From assembly GCA_032073245.1 (NCBI GenBank), contig DAMANX010000025.1:1-64000 (forward strand): DNA of 64,000 nt. The letters run 5' to 3'. Shown here in pieces: positions 38,959 through 48,607 of this stretch. This DNA is from QVMG01 sp032073245 (lineage in GTDB: Bacteria; Bacteroidota; Bacteroidia; Bacteroidales; Tannerellaceae). The stretch's first letter is position 1. Each line of letters begins with the position of its first letter. The notes beneath the pieces are model-generated. The model was not told the origin of the DNA, made no database searches, and saw only the letters and a program-made list of their open reading frames with translations. A program made the position numbers and the translations under genes.

Positions 38959-41900
38959 TCACTCACCACTCACCACTGAAACATCTTCTTTCCGATAAAT
39001 AAACCAATAAATTAACGGAATGATAAAGAGGCTCACAAGGGTTCCCACAACCATAGCCGATATCATAGCAATAGCTAAAGGCTTTTGCAGTTCACTACCC
39101 ATATCATACGAAAAGAGCATGGGAATCATCGCAAAAATAGTTGTCAACGACGTCATTATAATCGGTCGTAAACGCCTTCTTCCCGCCTCATGAATAGCCT
39201 CCATTAGAGGTATTCCATCTTTACGCATTTCATTGATAGCGTCCAGTTTCAGAATAGAGTCATTAATAATAATACCACAAGTTACCACTATACCAATAGC
39301 GCTCATCAGATTCAAGGTATGCCCGCATATCCATAAAACAAACAGGGCAGTAGCCACATCAATAGGCAATTCCATTAATACAACAAATGGCTGAAGGAAA
39401 CTCTCAAACTGAGCTGCAAGTATAAAATACATCAGCAAAACCGATATCATAAGGATAATAACCAGTTCGCTTAACATCTTCTTATTAGAAAAGAAACTCC
39501 CCGAAAAGTCTATATCCCATTTTGCTTCACTAGCTTGTCCAACAGATGAAGATGCCAGCTGTTGATTGTCAATTGTAGTACGAATATTAGCGATCAATTG
39601 TTCCGGATTTTTTATCTGATAAAAACTATAAGGAATAAATTCTCCGTTTTTACGGGCCGTAATACTCTTCAAGTCTTCACCCGGCCTGATGTGTACCAGG
39701 GATTGCAAAGGAATAAAATCAGACTTCCCCTCTTTATCAGGAAGAGTGCGGATCAAAGTGTTTTGTAATATGGAATGGATGGTCTGTTCGTTTCCGGCCA
39801 GAGCTATCGGCAAATATTGTTGGTAGGAGCGGAGAGTGGCAACTTCATTTTCTTTGAAAGCTGTTTTTAATACTCTGTAAACTTCGTTGTAATCCACGCG
39901 ATATAAAAGAAGTTTCTGCCGGTCAACCGAAATATTCAATTGATTCTCGAAAGCAACCCCGACCGGAATATTGCCCGTCGCTTTTTCCAGTGTTTGTTCA
40001 ATCTCTCGTAATATGGTCGGATCAGGAGCTTCTGCCCGGTTACGGGAGTAGAATTCAGCAACGATATCTGCTTCACCGGTGGTAAATAACTTTTCGAAAA
40101 CTGTTTCCGGAGGCGAGAATGAGAGCACGGCATTTGGATAATTAGCCTTTACCCATTTCTCCACCTCTGTTTGTAGCTGTGGGATAGTTGTTGTTTTCTC
40201 TGTTTTAAAGTATAATTCAGCTTCGGTTACTGAAAGTTCTTTATCTCTGTTCAGAATAAATTGTTGTTGTCCGATATAAGCAGTATGCTGTGCACCCATC
40301 TGATCGGCTTCCTGAAATAGATGGGTAACGCGTTCTCTGTTTTCATCAATATGAATATTTTCATTCCACTCGATATGAGCAATCAATTCGTTCTGATCGA
40401 TATAAGGCATACGACTGGTAGGAATAACCATGAAAAGAACAACACATAAAGGAACTGCCAGTACAACGCATGATAACGCCACTGTCTTATGGCGGAAGAT
40501 AAAATCTATTCCATTATCATACCCTTTATCTAACGTATGTGCCTTTATAGGATTATTTATTTCAATATTCCACCAACCCTTTTTCATTTTAGGAATACTG
40601 TAAATCAGTTTATAAAGTACAGGAAGCAACATTATTCCGGTAAAGTACGAAACAATAAGCCCCACTGTTACCGCAAATGCCTGGTCATAGAAGATAGCTC
40701 CTGCAATCCCACTCATAAAAACCAGAGGTACAAATACGGCAATTGTAGTAAAGGTTGAACTCAGCATAGGAGTGATCACTTCATTTGTCCCTTTTGCACA
40801 TGCCTCATCCAGGGTGTATCCTTTGCCCTGATATTGGGCAATATTTTCTGTCACAATAATAGAACTATCAATCATCATCCCTAGCGCCAGGATCAGACCT
40901 GAAAGGGAAATAATATTGAGTGACATATTGAACAGATAAAAGAAAAGGAAACTTATCACAATGCTTACTACCATGCTTAATGCAATCACGGCAGGACTTT
41001 TTACATCACCGAGGAAAAGAACTGATACCAGGCATATAAAAATGAAAGCAAGAATCAAATTTTGCTTTAAGTTAGTTATTGTATAATCAAGTAGTTCGGT
41101 CTGGTTTCGGGAAATACTAAACTCAATATCAGGATAAATCCGGGCAAAATGGTCGGTAACTTCAGCCAATGACTCTTTCATCTTGTCCATATTCTCATCT
41201 GCTTGCTTTATAACAGCTAAGGTTACGGCCCGTTTACCTCCTGCCATTGACAGGCCTGTTTCTTTCTCAGGAGCAATAGCTACATTGGCTAAATCTTTCA
41301 GTTGGAAGATACGATCCCCTTTGCGGATATAGATATTTTCCACATCTTCAGGCGTACGCAATAAGGTGGAAAATTTTATATTATATTCATAGTACCCGTC
41401 ACGTACGGTCATGCTGCCAGGTTCGATATTATTCGATGAAAGCGCCGATTCCAGATCACTTAGAGTTATTCCCGATATTTCCATCAGATTAAGATCGGGC
41501 ACGATCTGCAATTGTCTTTTTTGCATCCCTGTAATATCCACCATCGCCACTTCCGGCAACTGCTCAATCCGCCGTTTTATTACGCTCTCTGCAAACTGGC
41601 AAAGTTCCAGAAAATCGCTTTCGCTCCCATCTGAAAGCGTCGTCTCACTTTCACTTTTCACTTTTCCCTCTTCACTTGTCTTCACCGTCAGGTTAAGACA
41701 AAACACCGGTATATCCGTTGCACTTGCCTTTACTACCCGTGGACGCTCGATTTCTCGAGGAAGGTAATTCATGGCTACATCAATCTTTTCATTCACTTCA
41801 ATAAATGCAAGATCCGTATTTGTCCCAAATTCGAAACTGAGACGAATAATTCCGGCACCATCTCGTGTTTCACTTTGTATATCCCGAAGCCGGGCAACTT

Positions 41901-42111
41901 GCATCAATTGTTGACGAATAGGCTTTACTACTGTATTCTCTAATTCCCGTGCAGAAGTATTTTGTCCGGATACCTGTACTGTAATTTCCGGGATAGCTAT
42001 ATCGGGCAATAAGGATACGGGTAGCGTGAAATAAGTTACCAAACCTACTATAAAGCAAGCAGTAAATGCCATTAATACGGCTATAGGACGTTGGAGTAAA
42101 AATTTTATCAT
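38959..42111 (-). CDS. RND efflux permease (first of the operon)
   Basis: 1050 residues. TM1 is VLMAFTACFIVGLVTYFTLPVSLLPD and the TM4 region reads LILALGMMIDSSIIVTENIAQYQG, with the Asp of the proton-relay region. It lies directly after the adaptor. The porter loop at about residues 140-165 has an extra Ser/Glu-rich stretch (EEGKVKSESETTLSDGSESD) encoded by repetitive DNA. Another variable loop near residues 845-865 contains the DNA unit TTGACAAT found in the flanking spacer. It probably works with the adaptor and TolC protein. Confidence 0.93.
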   Translation of the reverse strand: MIKFLLQRPIAVLMAFTACFIVGLVTYFTLPVSLLPDIAIPEITVQVSGQNTSARELENTVVKPIRQQLMQVARLRDIQSETRDGAGIIRLSFEFGTNTDLAFIEVNEKIDVAMNYLPREIERPRVVKASATDIPVFCLNLTVKTSEEGKVKSESETTLSDGSESDFLELCQFAESVIKRRIEQLPEVAMVDITGMQKRQLQIVPDLNLMEISGITLSDLESALSSNNIEPGSMTVRDGYYEYNIKFSTLLRTPEDVENIYIRKGDRIFQLKDLANVAIAPEKETGLSMAGGKRAVTLAVIKQADENMDKMKESLAEVTDHFARIYPDIEFSISRNQTELLDYTITNLKQNLILAFIFICLVSVLFLGDVKSPAVIALSMVVSIVISFLFFYLFNMSLNIISLSGLILALGMMIDSSIIVTENIAQYQGKGYTLDEACAKGTNEVITPMLSSTFTTIAVFVPLVFMSGIAGAIFYDQAFAVTVGLIVSYFTGIMLLPVLYKLIYSIPKMKKGWWNIEINNPIKAHTLDKGYDNGIDFIFRHKTVALSCVVLAVPLCVVLFMVIPTSRMPYIDQNELIAHIEWNENIHIDENRERVTHLFQEADQMGAQHTAYIGQQQFILNRDKELSVTEAELYFKTEKTTTIPQLQTEVEKWVKANYPNAVLSFSPPETVFEKLFTTGEADIVAEFYSRNRAEAPDPTILREIEQTLEKATGNIPVGVAFENQLNISVDRQKLLLYRVDYNEVYRVLKTAFKENEVATLRSYQQYLPIALAGNEQTIHSILQNTLIRTLPDKEGKSDFIPLQSLVHIRPGEDLKSITARKNGEFIPYSFYQIKNPEQLIANIRTTIDNQQLASSSVGQASEAKWDIDFSGSFFSNKKMLSELVIILMISVLLMYFILAAQFESFLQPFVVLMELPIDVATALFVLWICGHTLNLMSAIGIVVTCGIIINDSILKLDAINEMRKDGIPLMEAIHEAGRRRLRPIIMTSLTTIFAMIPMLFSYDMGSELQKPLAIAMISAMVVGTLVSLFIIPLIYWFIYRKEDVSVVSGE

Positions 42112-42119
42112 GGTAAAAT

Positions 42120-42263
42120 TTAAAAATTGACAATTGACAATTGACAGTTGACAATTGTGAAAGAATCAATACTTGTTATAAAATCTTTTTTTAGCATATT
42201 GACAGTTTATTAGAATCGTTATAAAACTCTTTAATTGTCAATTGTTAACTGTCAATTGTCAAT
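42120..42263. repeat. TTGACAATTGACA inverted pair between adaptor and permease
   Basis: A run of TTGACAATTGACAATTGACA on the left is matched by TTGTCAATTGTTAACTGTCA on the right. The pair brackets the 140-base gap between the adaptor and first permease of one operon and reaches the adaptor stop codon. Confidence 0.55.
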
Positions 42264-43328
42264 TTCAATAACAGTGACCGGAGCTTCATGTGCCAAATTA
42301 ATATTCCCGCTGATAATCACTTCGTCACCTGCTTTTATTCCTTCAATCACTGTATAATGTCCGGCATTTTCCAATCCGGTTTGTGCGTAATTCCAATAAG
42401 CTTTTCCATTCACTACAGTGAAAATAACCTGTTTCCCTGAGCGTAATACAACAGCTTCTTTGGGTACAACCAATTGTTTCGGAACCGTACGTTGGATGCT
42501 AACCCGTACATTCATACCTTCAAACAGATTTGACTTTTCACCGACTACCGCTTTCAACTGCACCATTCCGTTTTCATTTACAATCGGATTGATCTCCGAT
42601 ATACGGCCTTCCGCTTTTGTATCGGGAGCAGCATAAGGAGTTACTTCGACTTTGTCACCAACCTTCACTAAAGGCAGTTCATTCTCTAATATGGTAAAGG
42701 AAGCTTCCAGGCTTTGGGGGTCAATAATCGTACAAAAAACTTCGGAGAGAGAAGCGGTATTTTGTTCTTTAGCAAACAGATTTGCAACAATACCATTGAA
42801 AGGAGCAGTCAATACAGCTTTTTCATATTCGTAAGCCGCCAATTCGTATTGCACAATAGCCTGGTCATATCCACTTTTAATACGAACCAATTGCATAGTT
42901 GCAGCCGGAACTTTGGCGGAATCTGCCAACATATATCCCTGTCCTATCAAGACATCCTGAAGTTCCAGTTTTGCTTTCTCTAACGCATCTTTAGCACCCG
43001 CCAGTTTATTATTTAAACGAAAAGTAGATAAGGTCGCTAGCTTTTGCCCTTTTGTAACCCTATCGCCATTCTTCACATAGATTGCATCGATGGGTTCCCC
43101 CGATTCAAAACGGAGGTCTACATGTTTACGTGCAGAGAGTTTACCGTTACTGATCAATTCATGATAAAAGTTCCCTTCCTCTAATTTCATGACAGTCACT
43201 TCATTTTTCTCATCCGGCAAAACCGTCTCAATAGACTCATCTCCTGCCTCTGACCCTTTTTTCTCTCCACCGCAAGCCAGCATTATACCTGATAGCAGCA
43301 GTATGGTTAACAAATTGTAGTACTTCAT
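42252..43328 (-). CDS. RND efflux periplasmic adaptor lipoprotein
   Basis: 358 residues. The lipobox is GIMLACGG (Cys19), so it is anchored to the inner membrane by lipid. The order is that of membrane fusion proteins: HlyD-like start (RKHVDLRFESGEPIDAIYVKNGDRVTKGQKLATL), a short helical hairpin with KDALEKAKLELQDV, the lipoyl half with VLTAPFNGIVANLF, then beta-barrel VEVTPYAAPDTKAEGRISEI. It is the first gene of the four-gene operon and feeds both permeases. Confidence 0.92.
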   Translation of the reverse strand: MKYYNLLTILLLSGIMLACGGEKKGSEAGDESIETVLPDEKNEVTVMKLEEGNFYHELISNGKLSARKHVDLRFESGEPIDAIYVKNGDRVTKGQKLATLSTFRLNNKLAGAKDALEKAKLELQDVLIGQGYMLADSAKVPAATMQLVRIKSGYDQAIVQYELAAYEYEKAVLTAPFNGIVANLFAKEQNTASLSEVFCTIIDPQSLEASFTILENELPLVKVGDKVEVTPYAAPDTKAEGRISEINPIVNENGMVQLKAVVGEKSNLFEGMNVRVSIQRTVPKQLVVPKEAVVLRSGKQVIFTVVNGKAYWNYAQTGLENAGHYTVIEGIKAGDEVIISGNINLAHEAPVTVIEIDN

Positions 43329-43339
43329 ATTATGTCAGT

Positions 43340-43455
43340 TAATCAATTTCGTAGGTATCTGCGAGCTTCAGAAGTTAAAGAAGTTATCGCTTCGCTAGAA
43401 GTAAGGAGTAATCCCTGACTATCCTTAACTCCTCTGACTCCTTTAACTCCTTGCT
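43340..43455. repeat. Diverged intergenic repeat of the GGAGTTAAGG/AGTC type
   Basis: The 285-base gap upstream of the adaptor gene contains runs of TTAACTCC and GACTCC units with complements (GAAGTTAAAGAAGTT), similar in composition to the repeats at 18.1 and 20.6 kb. The gap also has a candidate minus-strand -7 box (CAAATATA, 43474-43481) and ATTAATC repeats at 43598-43628. Confidence 0.4.
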
Positions 43456-43613
43456 CCTCTATATTACTCCCCGCAAATATAATAAAATCCAAATACGATC
43501 TTATCGTAATTGCAATATTCTTAAACATTTTACGATTTATTCGCATTTCCCTTCATTTATAATTTCCCACCGAAAGCCGTTTAGCGAAGCGCAAAACAAT
43601 TAATCATTAACCA

Positions 43614-45503
43614 TTAATCATTAATCATTCGCTTCACCTCTTCCCTCATCTCCCTAATCGCCGTCGTCATCACCTTTGGCTCCTTATAAAGTACCGAATC
43701 CGCTGCTGCCTGCATCTTATTTTGTTGATAAAAAGCCGGTTCCGCATAAAGCTTTGTCAAAAGATAATAAGGATAAATACGTTCCGGCAACATATTAATT
43801 GCATGTAAAAACTTCTTTTCCGCTTCTTCATAATGTCCGAGTGCTTGCTCGTTCTTTGCCCATATATAATGAATCATAGGGTCTGCACTTAATAACGTAG
43901 CCCGTTCCAACAGACTGTTCGATTCTTCATAACGTTCCATTTTACTCAGGCATTGCCCGGCCTCAAACAGAAACTCCGGTTTATGATTCAATCTCGGATA
44001 TAGCACCTCATATCCTTCATAAGCCGCCTCAAAAGCATTCGCATTATAAAGAAATTGCGTCTTCTTCCATTTCTGATAAACCTCTTTTGTATCTCTTTGT
44101 GAAAAGTAAAGAATCCCGCTAATGGTACAGATTAAACAAATAACCGTAATATTTATAATTTTAAAATTCTTCTTATCCGTATCAACCTGTTTCTTTCTTT
44201 TCACTTTCGTGCTAACAGCTATAACCGATAAAACTATCAACAATATCCAAAAAGAGGGTAATTGCAACGGATAAGAAGAAAAAGCAAATATCATTAATGA
44301 TAATATTCCCCCAGTCACTCCATACCGCTTATTCTTCACCCCATAATAAAGAACACTCCCCAACCATAAAATAAACAAAACCAACCCAATCACCCCTTGT
44401 TCCAACCCAATCTGCAGATATTCATTAAAAGCATATTCCGGACAACCCGCTACCAGCTTTTCTGTCTCGTTTGCCTTCCCGGAAGCAAAATACTCAGCTT
44501 GTGTTTCAGCATAAGCTGCAGGAAAACCACCTAATCCGGTTCCCGTAATAGGTTGTTTCGCTATTGTCATAGCCGTCACTTTCCACATCAATAGCCTTCC
44601 ATTTGCAGAATCTTTTTTCATCTGATAGATCCCTACTATCCCTGCAATCCCTATCGTCAAAAGAATAACCGCCCCTGCTAAAACCTTCTTTCTATGCGAC
44701 TGCCATATATTTTTAGTTTTCTCCCATCCGATCTTATACCACCAATATACCCACGCACAGGAAACAATCCCCGCTATCCATGCCGATCGACTCATCCCCG
44801 CAGGCAATACCACTAATATTGCCAATAAGCATAGCCAAGCTAAATAATAAAGAATATCAAACACAGAGACACGGAGACACAGAGGTAAATATTTATACAA
44901 CTTATACCTGCTATCACTTATTAATTTAAAACCTTTGCTTCTCTGTTTCTCTGTGTTTAAAATCATTCCCAGGCAAACTGGTAAAATAACCGCAAGATAC
45001 CCCGAATAAGGCCCCGGATTAATAAAGGATCCGGTCAACAGAAATAAAGAATGCTGCGAAACCTGATATCCGTACAATTGCATCACACCCCATACTGCTT
45101 CTATTAATCCGGCAGATAATATAATCAATACAAGAAAAACAGAAATACTTGGAAACAGAACCAACACATATCGTAATAAAAACCAAAGAACAATCAATTG
45201 CCCACTAAACACTAGTTTCTCTGGTTCCGGCTCTAAAGACCAATTATAGGTTAATAATACCAGAACTGTTATCCCTAAGATCAGCCCGTCAAAAAGAAGA
45301 AATGAAAACTTTTTTTGTGGAAAAAGAATAGTAACAAGCAGTACACAAATCGCAAATAACCCTATTGCTTTATAAAACCACATCACTTCCCCCATCACTA
45401 ATCCATTGACCATAGTAGGATCATTTCCAAATAGAGTAAATAGCAATCCACCTGTGATTATTGTTAGACTGACAGCCAAAATTAACTTTACAACCTTCAT
45501 CAA
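43614..45503 (-). CDS. O-antigen ligase/polymerase-like (Wzy_C) protein with TPR tail
   Basis: 629 residues. About a dozen hydrophobic segments in residues 1-440, with the Wzy_C-type phrase LMWKVTAMTIAKQPITGTGLGGFPAAYAE before the last ones. The soluble C-terminus (about 470-629) is a TPR region (EAAYEGYEVLYPRLNHKPEFLFEAGQCLSKMERYEES, then HYEEAEKKFLHAI in the next repeat). Relatives ligate or polymerise O-antigen; some PglL-like ones glycosylate proteins. A 100-base repeat-like stretch at 44859-44958 is coded in frame inside a cytoplasmic loop. It lies next to the signal peptidase of the NVEALA locus. Confidence 0.8.
   Translation of the reverse strand: MMKVVKLILAVSLTIITGGLLFTLFGNDPTMVNGLVMGEVMWFYKAIGLFAICVLLVTILFPQKKFSFLLFDGLILGITVLVLLTYNWSLEPEPEKLVFSGQLIVLWFLLRYVLVLFPSISVFLVLIILSAGLIEAVWGVMQLYGYQVSQHSLFLLTGSFINPGPYSGYLAVILPVCLGMILNTEKQRSKGFKLISDSRYKLYKYLPLCLRVSVFDILYYLAWLCLLAILVVLPAGMSRSAWIAGIVSCAWVYWWYKIGWEKTKNIWQSHRKKVLAGAVILLTIGIAGIVGIYQMKKDSANGRLLMWKVTAMTIAKQPITGTGLGGFPAAYAETQAEYFASGKANETEKLVAGCPEYAFNEYLQIGLEQGVIGLVLFILWLGSVLYYGVKNKRYGVTGGILSLMIFAFSSYPLQLPSFWILLIVLSVIAVSTKVKRKKQVDTDKKNFKIINITVICLICTISGILYFSQRDTKEVYQKWKKTQFLYNANAFEAAYEGYEVLYPRLNHKPEFLFEAGQCLSKMERYEESNSLLERATLLSADPMIHYIWAKNEQALGHYEEAEKKFLHAINMLPERIYPYYLLTKLYAEPAFYQQNKMQAAADSVLYKEPKVMTTAIREMREEVKRMIND
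44859..44958. repeat. Repeat-like inverted pair inside a coding region
   Basis: The plus strand has AAACACAGAGACACGGAGAC on the left and TCTCTGTTTCTCTGTGTTT on the right. They are inverted over 28 positions with several mismatches. The sequence resembles intergenic inverted repeats but sits in frame within the Wzy-like gene, where it codes a Lys/Arg/Ser-rich loop. Confidence 0.6.
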
Positions 45504-45533
45504 TTGTCGCCTTCTATTAGAAGTTATAATTTA

Positions 45534-46421
45534 TTATTTTACCTTTTTTAGAAACCTGTTCTCCCTCCATTTCCCAGTATAGGGATCAACTGATTTCCAG
45601 ATAATCCATGCTTTACCTACTATATATTCTTCTGGCAATAGGCCCCAGTAACGAGAATCCTGGGAATTCATTCCATTATCTCCTGCCATAAAATAATAGT
45701 TTTTTTGAAATTGATAAGTTAGTATTTCTTTATTATCAAGAAATACTTTTTTGTTTTTGTATTCTAGTTTCTTTTGTTGTTCCCATTCAATCAGTTTACG
45801 ATATAGGAAATAATGTGTCCGATCCAAGGTAATATAATCTCCTTTTCTGGGAATATAAAGTGGTCCGAAATCTTTTATATTCCAGTTAATTATGGAGTCC
45901 AATGGAAAAGTATTATAAACAACACTCTTAAAATTTTCTTCTTTTATTTCTGCAATACGAATTTGAGAAGCTTTATTTCCAACTTTATTTGGGTATCCGT
46001 TTACCAAAAACAGTCCGTTTTTGATTGCGATACTATCTCCTGGCAATCCAATACTCCGTTTGATATAATATTTCATTATATCCATTTCAATTTTATCCCA
46101 AGTTTGCGGATGTGGAAAATTAAAAACAACTATATCGTTATGCCTGATTTTTCGAGTCCCAGGTATACGATAAATTTCTAGTTGTATCTCCTGTAGAGAA
46201 TCAAAAATATTAAACAGACGTGCTCCCGGAATCCATTTACCAACAAGTACATTATCTCCTATTTCTAAAGTTGGCTCCATTGACTCACTAGGTATTTTAA
46301 ATGAGGAGAAAAGCAAAATCTGAAGAATAACTAAACCAATAATACTCGTCATAAACCAGAAGATTATATTAATAATCTTCTGAACTAGTTGTTTGAACTT
46401 ATAATTTATTTGTTTAATCAT
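45534..46421 (-). CDS. Signal peptidase I, accessory form
   Basis: 295 residues with one N-terminal membrane segment (residues 18-40). The serine/lysine dyad is present: Ser47 in PSESMEPTLEIGD and Lys121 in IKRSIGLPGDS, plus the C-terminal box GDNGMNSQDSRYWG. It cleaves signal peptides on the outer face of the inner membrane, favouring A-x-A. It is shorter than the long main LepB typical of Bacteroides. It is found next to the NVEALA peptide genes, and a decayed second copy lies at 48.6 kb. I infer a dedicated role in this locus. Confidence 0.9.
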   Translation of the reverse strand: MIKQINYKFKQLVQKIINIIFWFMTSIIGLVILQILLFSSFKIPSESMEPTLEIGDNVLVGKWIPGARLFNIFDSLQEIQLEIYRIPGTRKIRHNDIVVFNFPHPQTWDKIEMDIMKYYIKRSIGLPGDSIAIKNGLFLVNGYPNKVGNKASQIRIAEIKEENFKSVVYNTFPLDSIINWNIKDFGPLYIPRKGDYITLDRTHYFLYRKLIEWEQQKKLEYKNKKVFLDNKEILTYQFQKNYYFMAGDNGMNSQDSRYWGLLPEEYIVGKAWIIWKSVDPYTGKWRENRFLKKVK

Positions 46422-46569
46422 ACCCTTAATAAAGAAATACTAATGGTTTATTTTTTTTGTGTACGGTTCTAATTTGTAAATAAATGAAAATATATAATTG
46501 AAATAAATTATTTTATTCAACGATTATTATTTCTATGGCAATATACGGTTTTAAATACACTTTTTTATT

Positions 46570-48489
46570 TTATCGGAATGGCTCATTTTTAAAATCTACA
46601 TTAAAAACTTGTTTCCCATTCTTATAAATGAAAATTTGTTCTTCCTTTCCTTTTGTTAAATTTCGTAACCATAAAACTGCATTTTGAGGTACTTCATAAT
46701 GTAGTTTTCTTTCTTCCGGTATTTGTTTGCCTAATGATCTCCAATTGCTTAAGCCGTCTTGATAAAATAACTCGTACATATCGCCTGGACAAACATAATT
46801 GTCATCATTACGGGGATAAAAAACAATCTTATTAATATGAATAGTCGTTCCTAAATCAAAATCCACATAACAGGATGTATCCCTTGAATGAAAATAACTG
46901 AGGATATCTCCATCATTAATAAATTGCATTTTTTTAACCGGAGTAAGTTCTGTCAATGTTTTTTTTGAAATAGCATCCGACGAATCCTCATTATATAAAA
47001 ATAATTCTGCAAGTTCCACTTGTTTTCCGGGCGGAGATTTGTAACGAATATATCTGCAAGGTGTATGGTCCCAAGGAATAACCTCATTGTAATTAGTAAT
47101 GAGGGTATCATTGTTTTGATAAAAAAGCACCGATTCTTTGAAAGATAATGTATTACTTCCTTCGATCCGTACTCCAATCATATTTCTGTGCAAAAAACTA
47201 CGAATAGATGGAACTAAGGACATTTTACGAGTAAGAACTGCATTCTCAAGCTGATTTTTATCTGGTTTGAATATGTGTATTTCCCCTCCTGAAAAAATGA
47301 AAGGGTATCCTGCGGGTATATATTGTTGCCTATCCCAGCTTAAAGGCTGATAAATCAAGGCCGGTTCAATGTTATGAAATACAGCTTTTTTATTCTTCAC
47401 AACTCCTACATCCACGGGGATCCATCCCTTGGGACTAAATATCCCTAAATAAACATACCTCGGTTTTGAATTAAATAAAGGAACCTCTATCTTGTTTTTC
47501 CCTGTGTAATTGTCGGTTACATCTTTCCGAAAAGGATGTTTAAATCCGTTTAGAACAGTTTTTTCTTTCTGTCTTTTACCCATTTTAGGAGTTTGAATAC
47601 TATACTTATCACGATAAACCTTCCCTTTTTTGCGTTCGTCATCAAACTTTTTCCGGTTAGCATCAAATTGCGTAAACACAAATGGTAGATATTGATCTGT
47701 AGAGTCCCGAACAACATTCCAGGTATGTCCGTGCTGGTATTCCGGGGAATAAATGAAATAATCAATTGCTGTTGGAATTCCACATGCACGCGTAGTATAA
47801 ATAGAAATGTCACATATTTCTCTACAAGATCCTATACTATTGTCTAATAAAAATATTGCATCTAATCTTGGGAGAGGTATATTTACGTAATAATAGAAAT
47901 TTGTTTGCTTAAGTTTTCTAGCCAAAATATTACATGCCTCAACAACATCGGTTCCTGTATAGAGAGAATCTAAATAGGAAGCATATTTATTGTGATATAA
48001 TTTTCGCCAATTCGTTAATGGTTCATCCGCTATTCTGTATGGAAGAATTAATTCGCAAAAATCGTCAAATAAAAGTTTATTATTCCAAGGTTTTTCCCAG
48101 ACTTCAAAAGCGTAATCTATATTTTCGATCAAATAATCAGCCGTAATAACATGAATATCATAGATTATATCAAATTCACTAAATCCTAATTTATATAGCT
48201 CATCTTCATTCCGTAGGTCTTCTGAACTATTTTTAGTAGTCTTTACTAACAAACTTTTAAAATCCTTCAATTTTCTTGGTATCGTGCTATACTTTAATGG
48301 CATATTTTCTATCAGAAAACAAGCTGCACGATGCTTCAAGGAATCTTCTGGAGTATTGTAATATAAAAGTACTTTCTCTAATTCCATTCTATTCCCTAAT
48401 GCCATTTTCAAGGCAGAATCTAAAGCTGTTGGTTCTGAACAGCTTGTAAATCCAATTATTAATATCCAAAAAGTCTTTATCCAATTCAT
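46570..48489 (-). CDS. Transglutaminase-like lipoprotein with discoidin-like C-terminus
   Basis: 639 residues. The lipobox is IGFTSC (Cys17). The transglutaminase-like core has Cys222 (NSIGSCREICDIS) and His255 (QHGHTWNVV), followed by Asp262, which is the Cys-His-Asp order of the family. Later residues contain beta-rich blocks, and the end (VDFDLGTTIHINKIVFYPRNDDN) resembles a galactose-binding/discoidin fold. It could be a peptidase, a peptide cyclase-like enzyme or a cross-linker, or only a structural relative. It is transcribed toward the signal peptidase gene. Confidence 0.75.
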   Translation of the reverse strand: MNWIKTFWILIIGFTSCSEPTALDSALKMALGNRMELEKVLLYYNTPEDSLKHRAACFLIENMPLKYSTIPRKLKDFKSLLVKTTKNSSEDLRNEDELYKLGFSEFDIIYDIHVITADYLIENIDYAFEVWEKPWNNKLLFDDFCELILPYRIADEPLTNWRKLYHNKYASYLDSLYTGTDVVEACNILARKLKQTNFYYYVNIPLPRLDAIFLLDNSIGSCREICDISIYTTRACGIPTAIDYFIYSPEYQHGHTWNVVRDSTDQYLPFVFTQFDANRKKFDDERKKGKVYRDKYSIQTPKMGKRQKEKTVLNGFKHPFRKDVTDNYTGKNKIEVPLFNSKPRYVYLGIFSPKGWIPVDVGVVKNKKAVFHNIEPALIYQPLSWDRQQYIPAGYPFIFSGGEIHIFKPDKNQLENAVLTRKMSLVPSIRSFLHRNMIGVRIEGSNTLSFKESVLFYQNNDTLITNYNEVIPWDHTPCRYIRYKSPPGKQVELAELFLYNEDSSDAISKKTLTELTPVKKMQFINDGDILSYFHSRDTSCYVDFDLGTTIHINKIVFYPRNDDNYVCPGDMYELFYQDGLSNWRSLGKQIPEERKLHYEVPQNAVLWLRNLTKGKEEQIFIYKNGKQVFNVDFKNEPFR

Positions 48490-48607
48490 AATTGACCTAT
48501 CATTTGCTTGAATCTTTTTAATATCACATTTGTATATAACTCTTTTTTACACTCTAATATAAATAAAATTTAATGCTTATATTTGACAAAACAACATAGT
48601 AATTATC

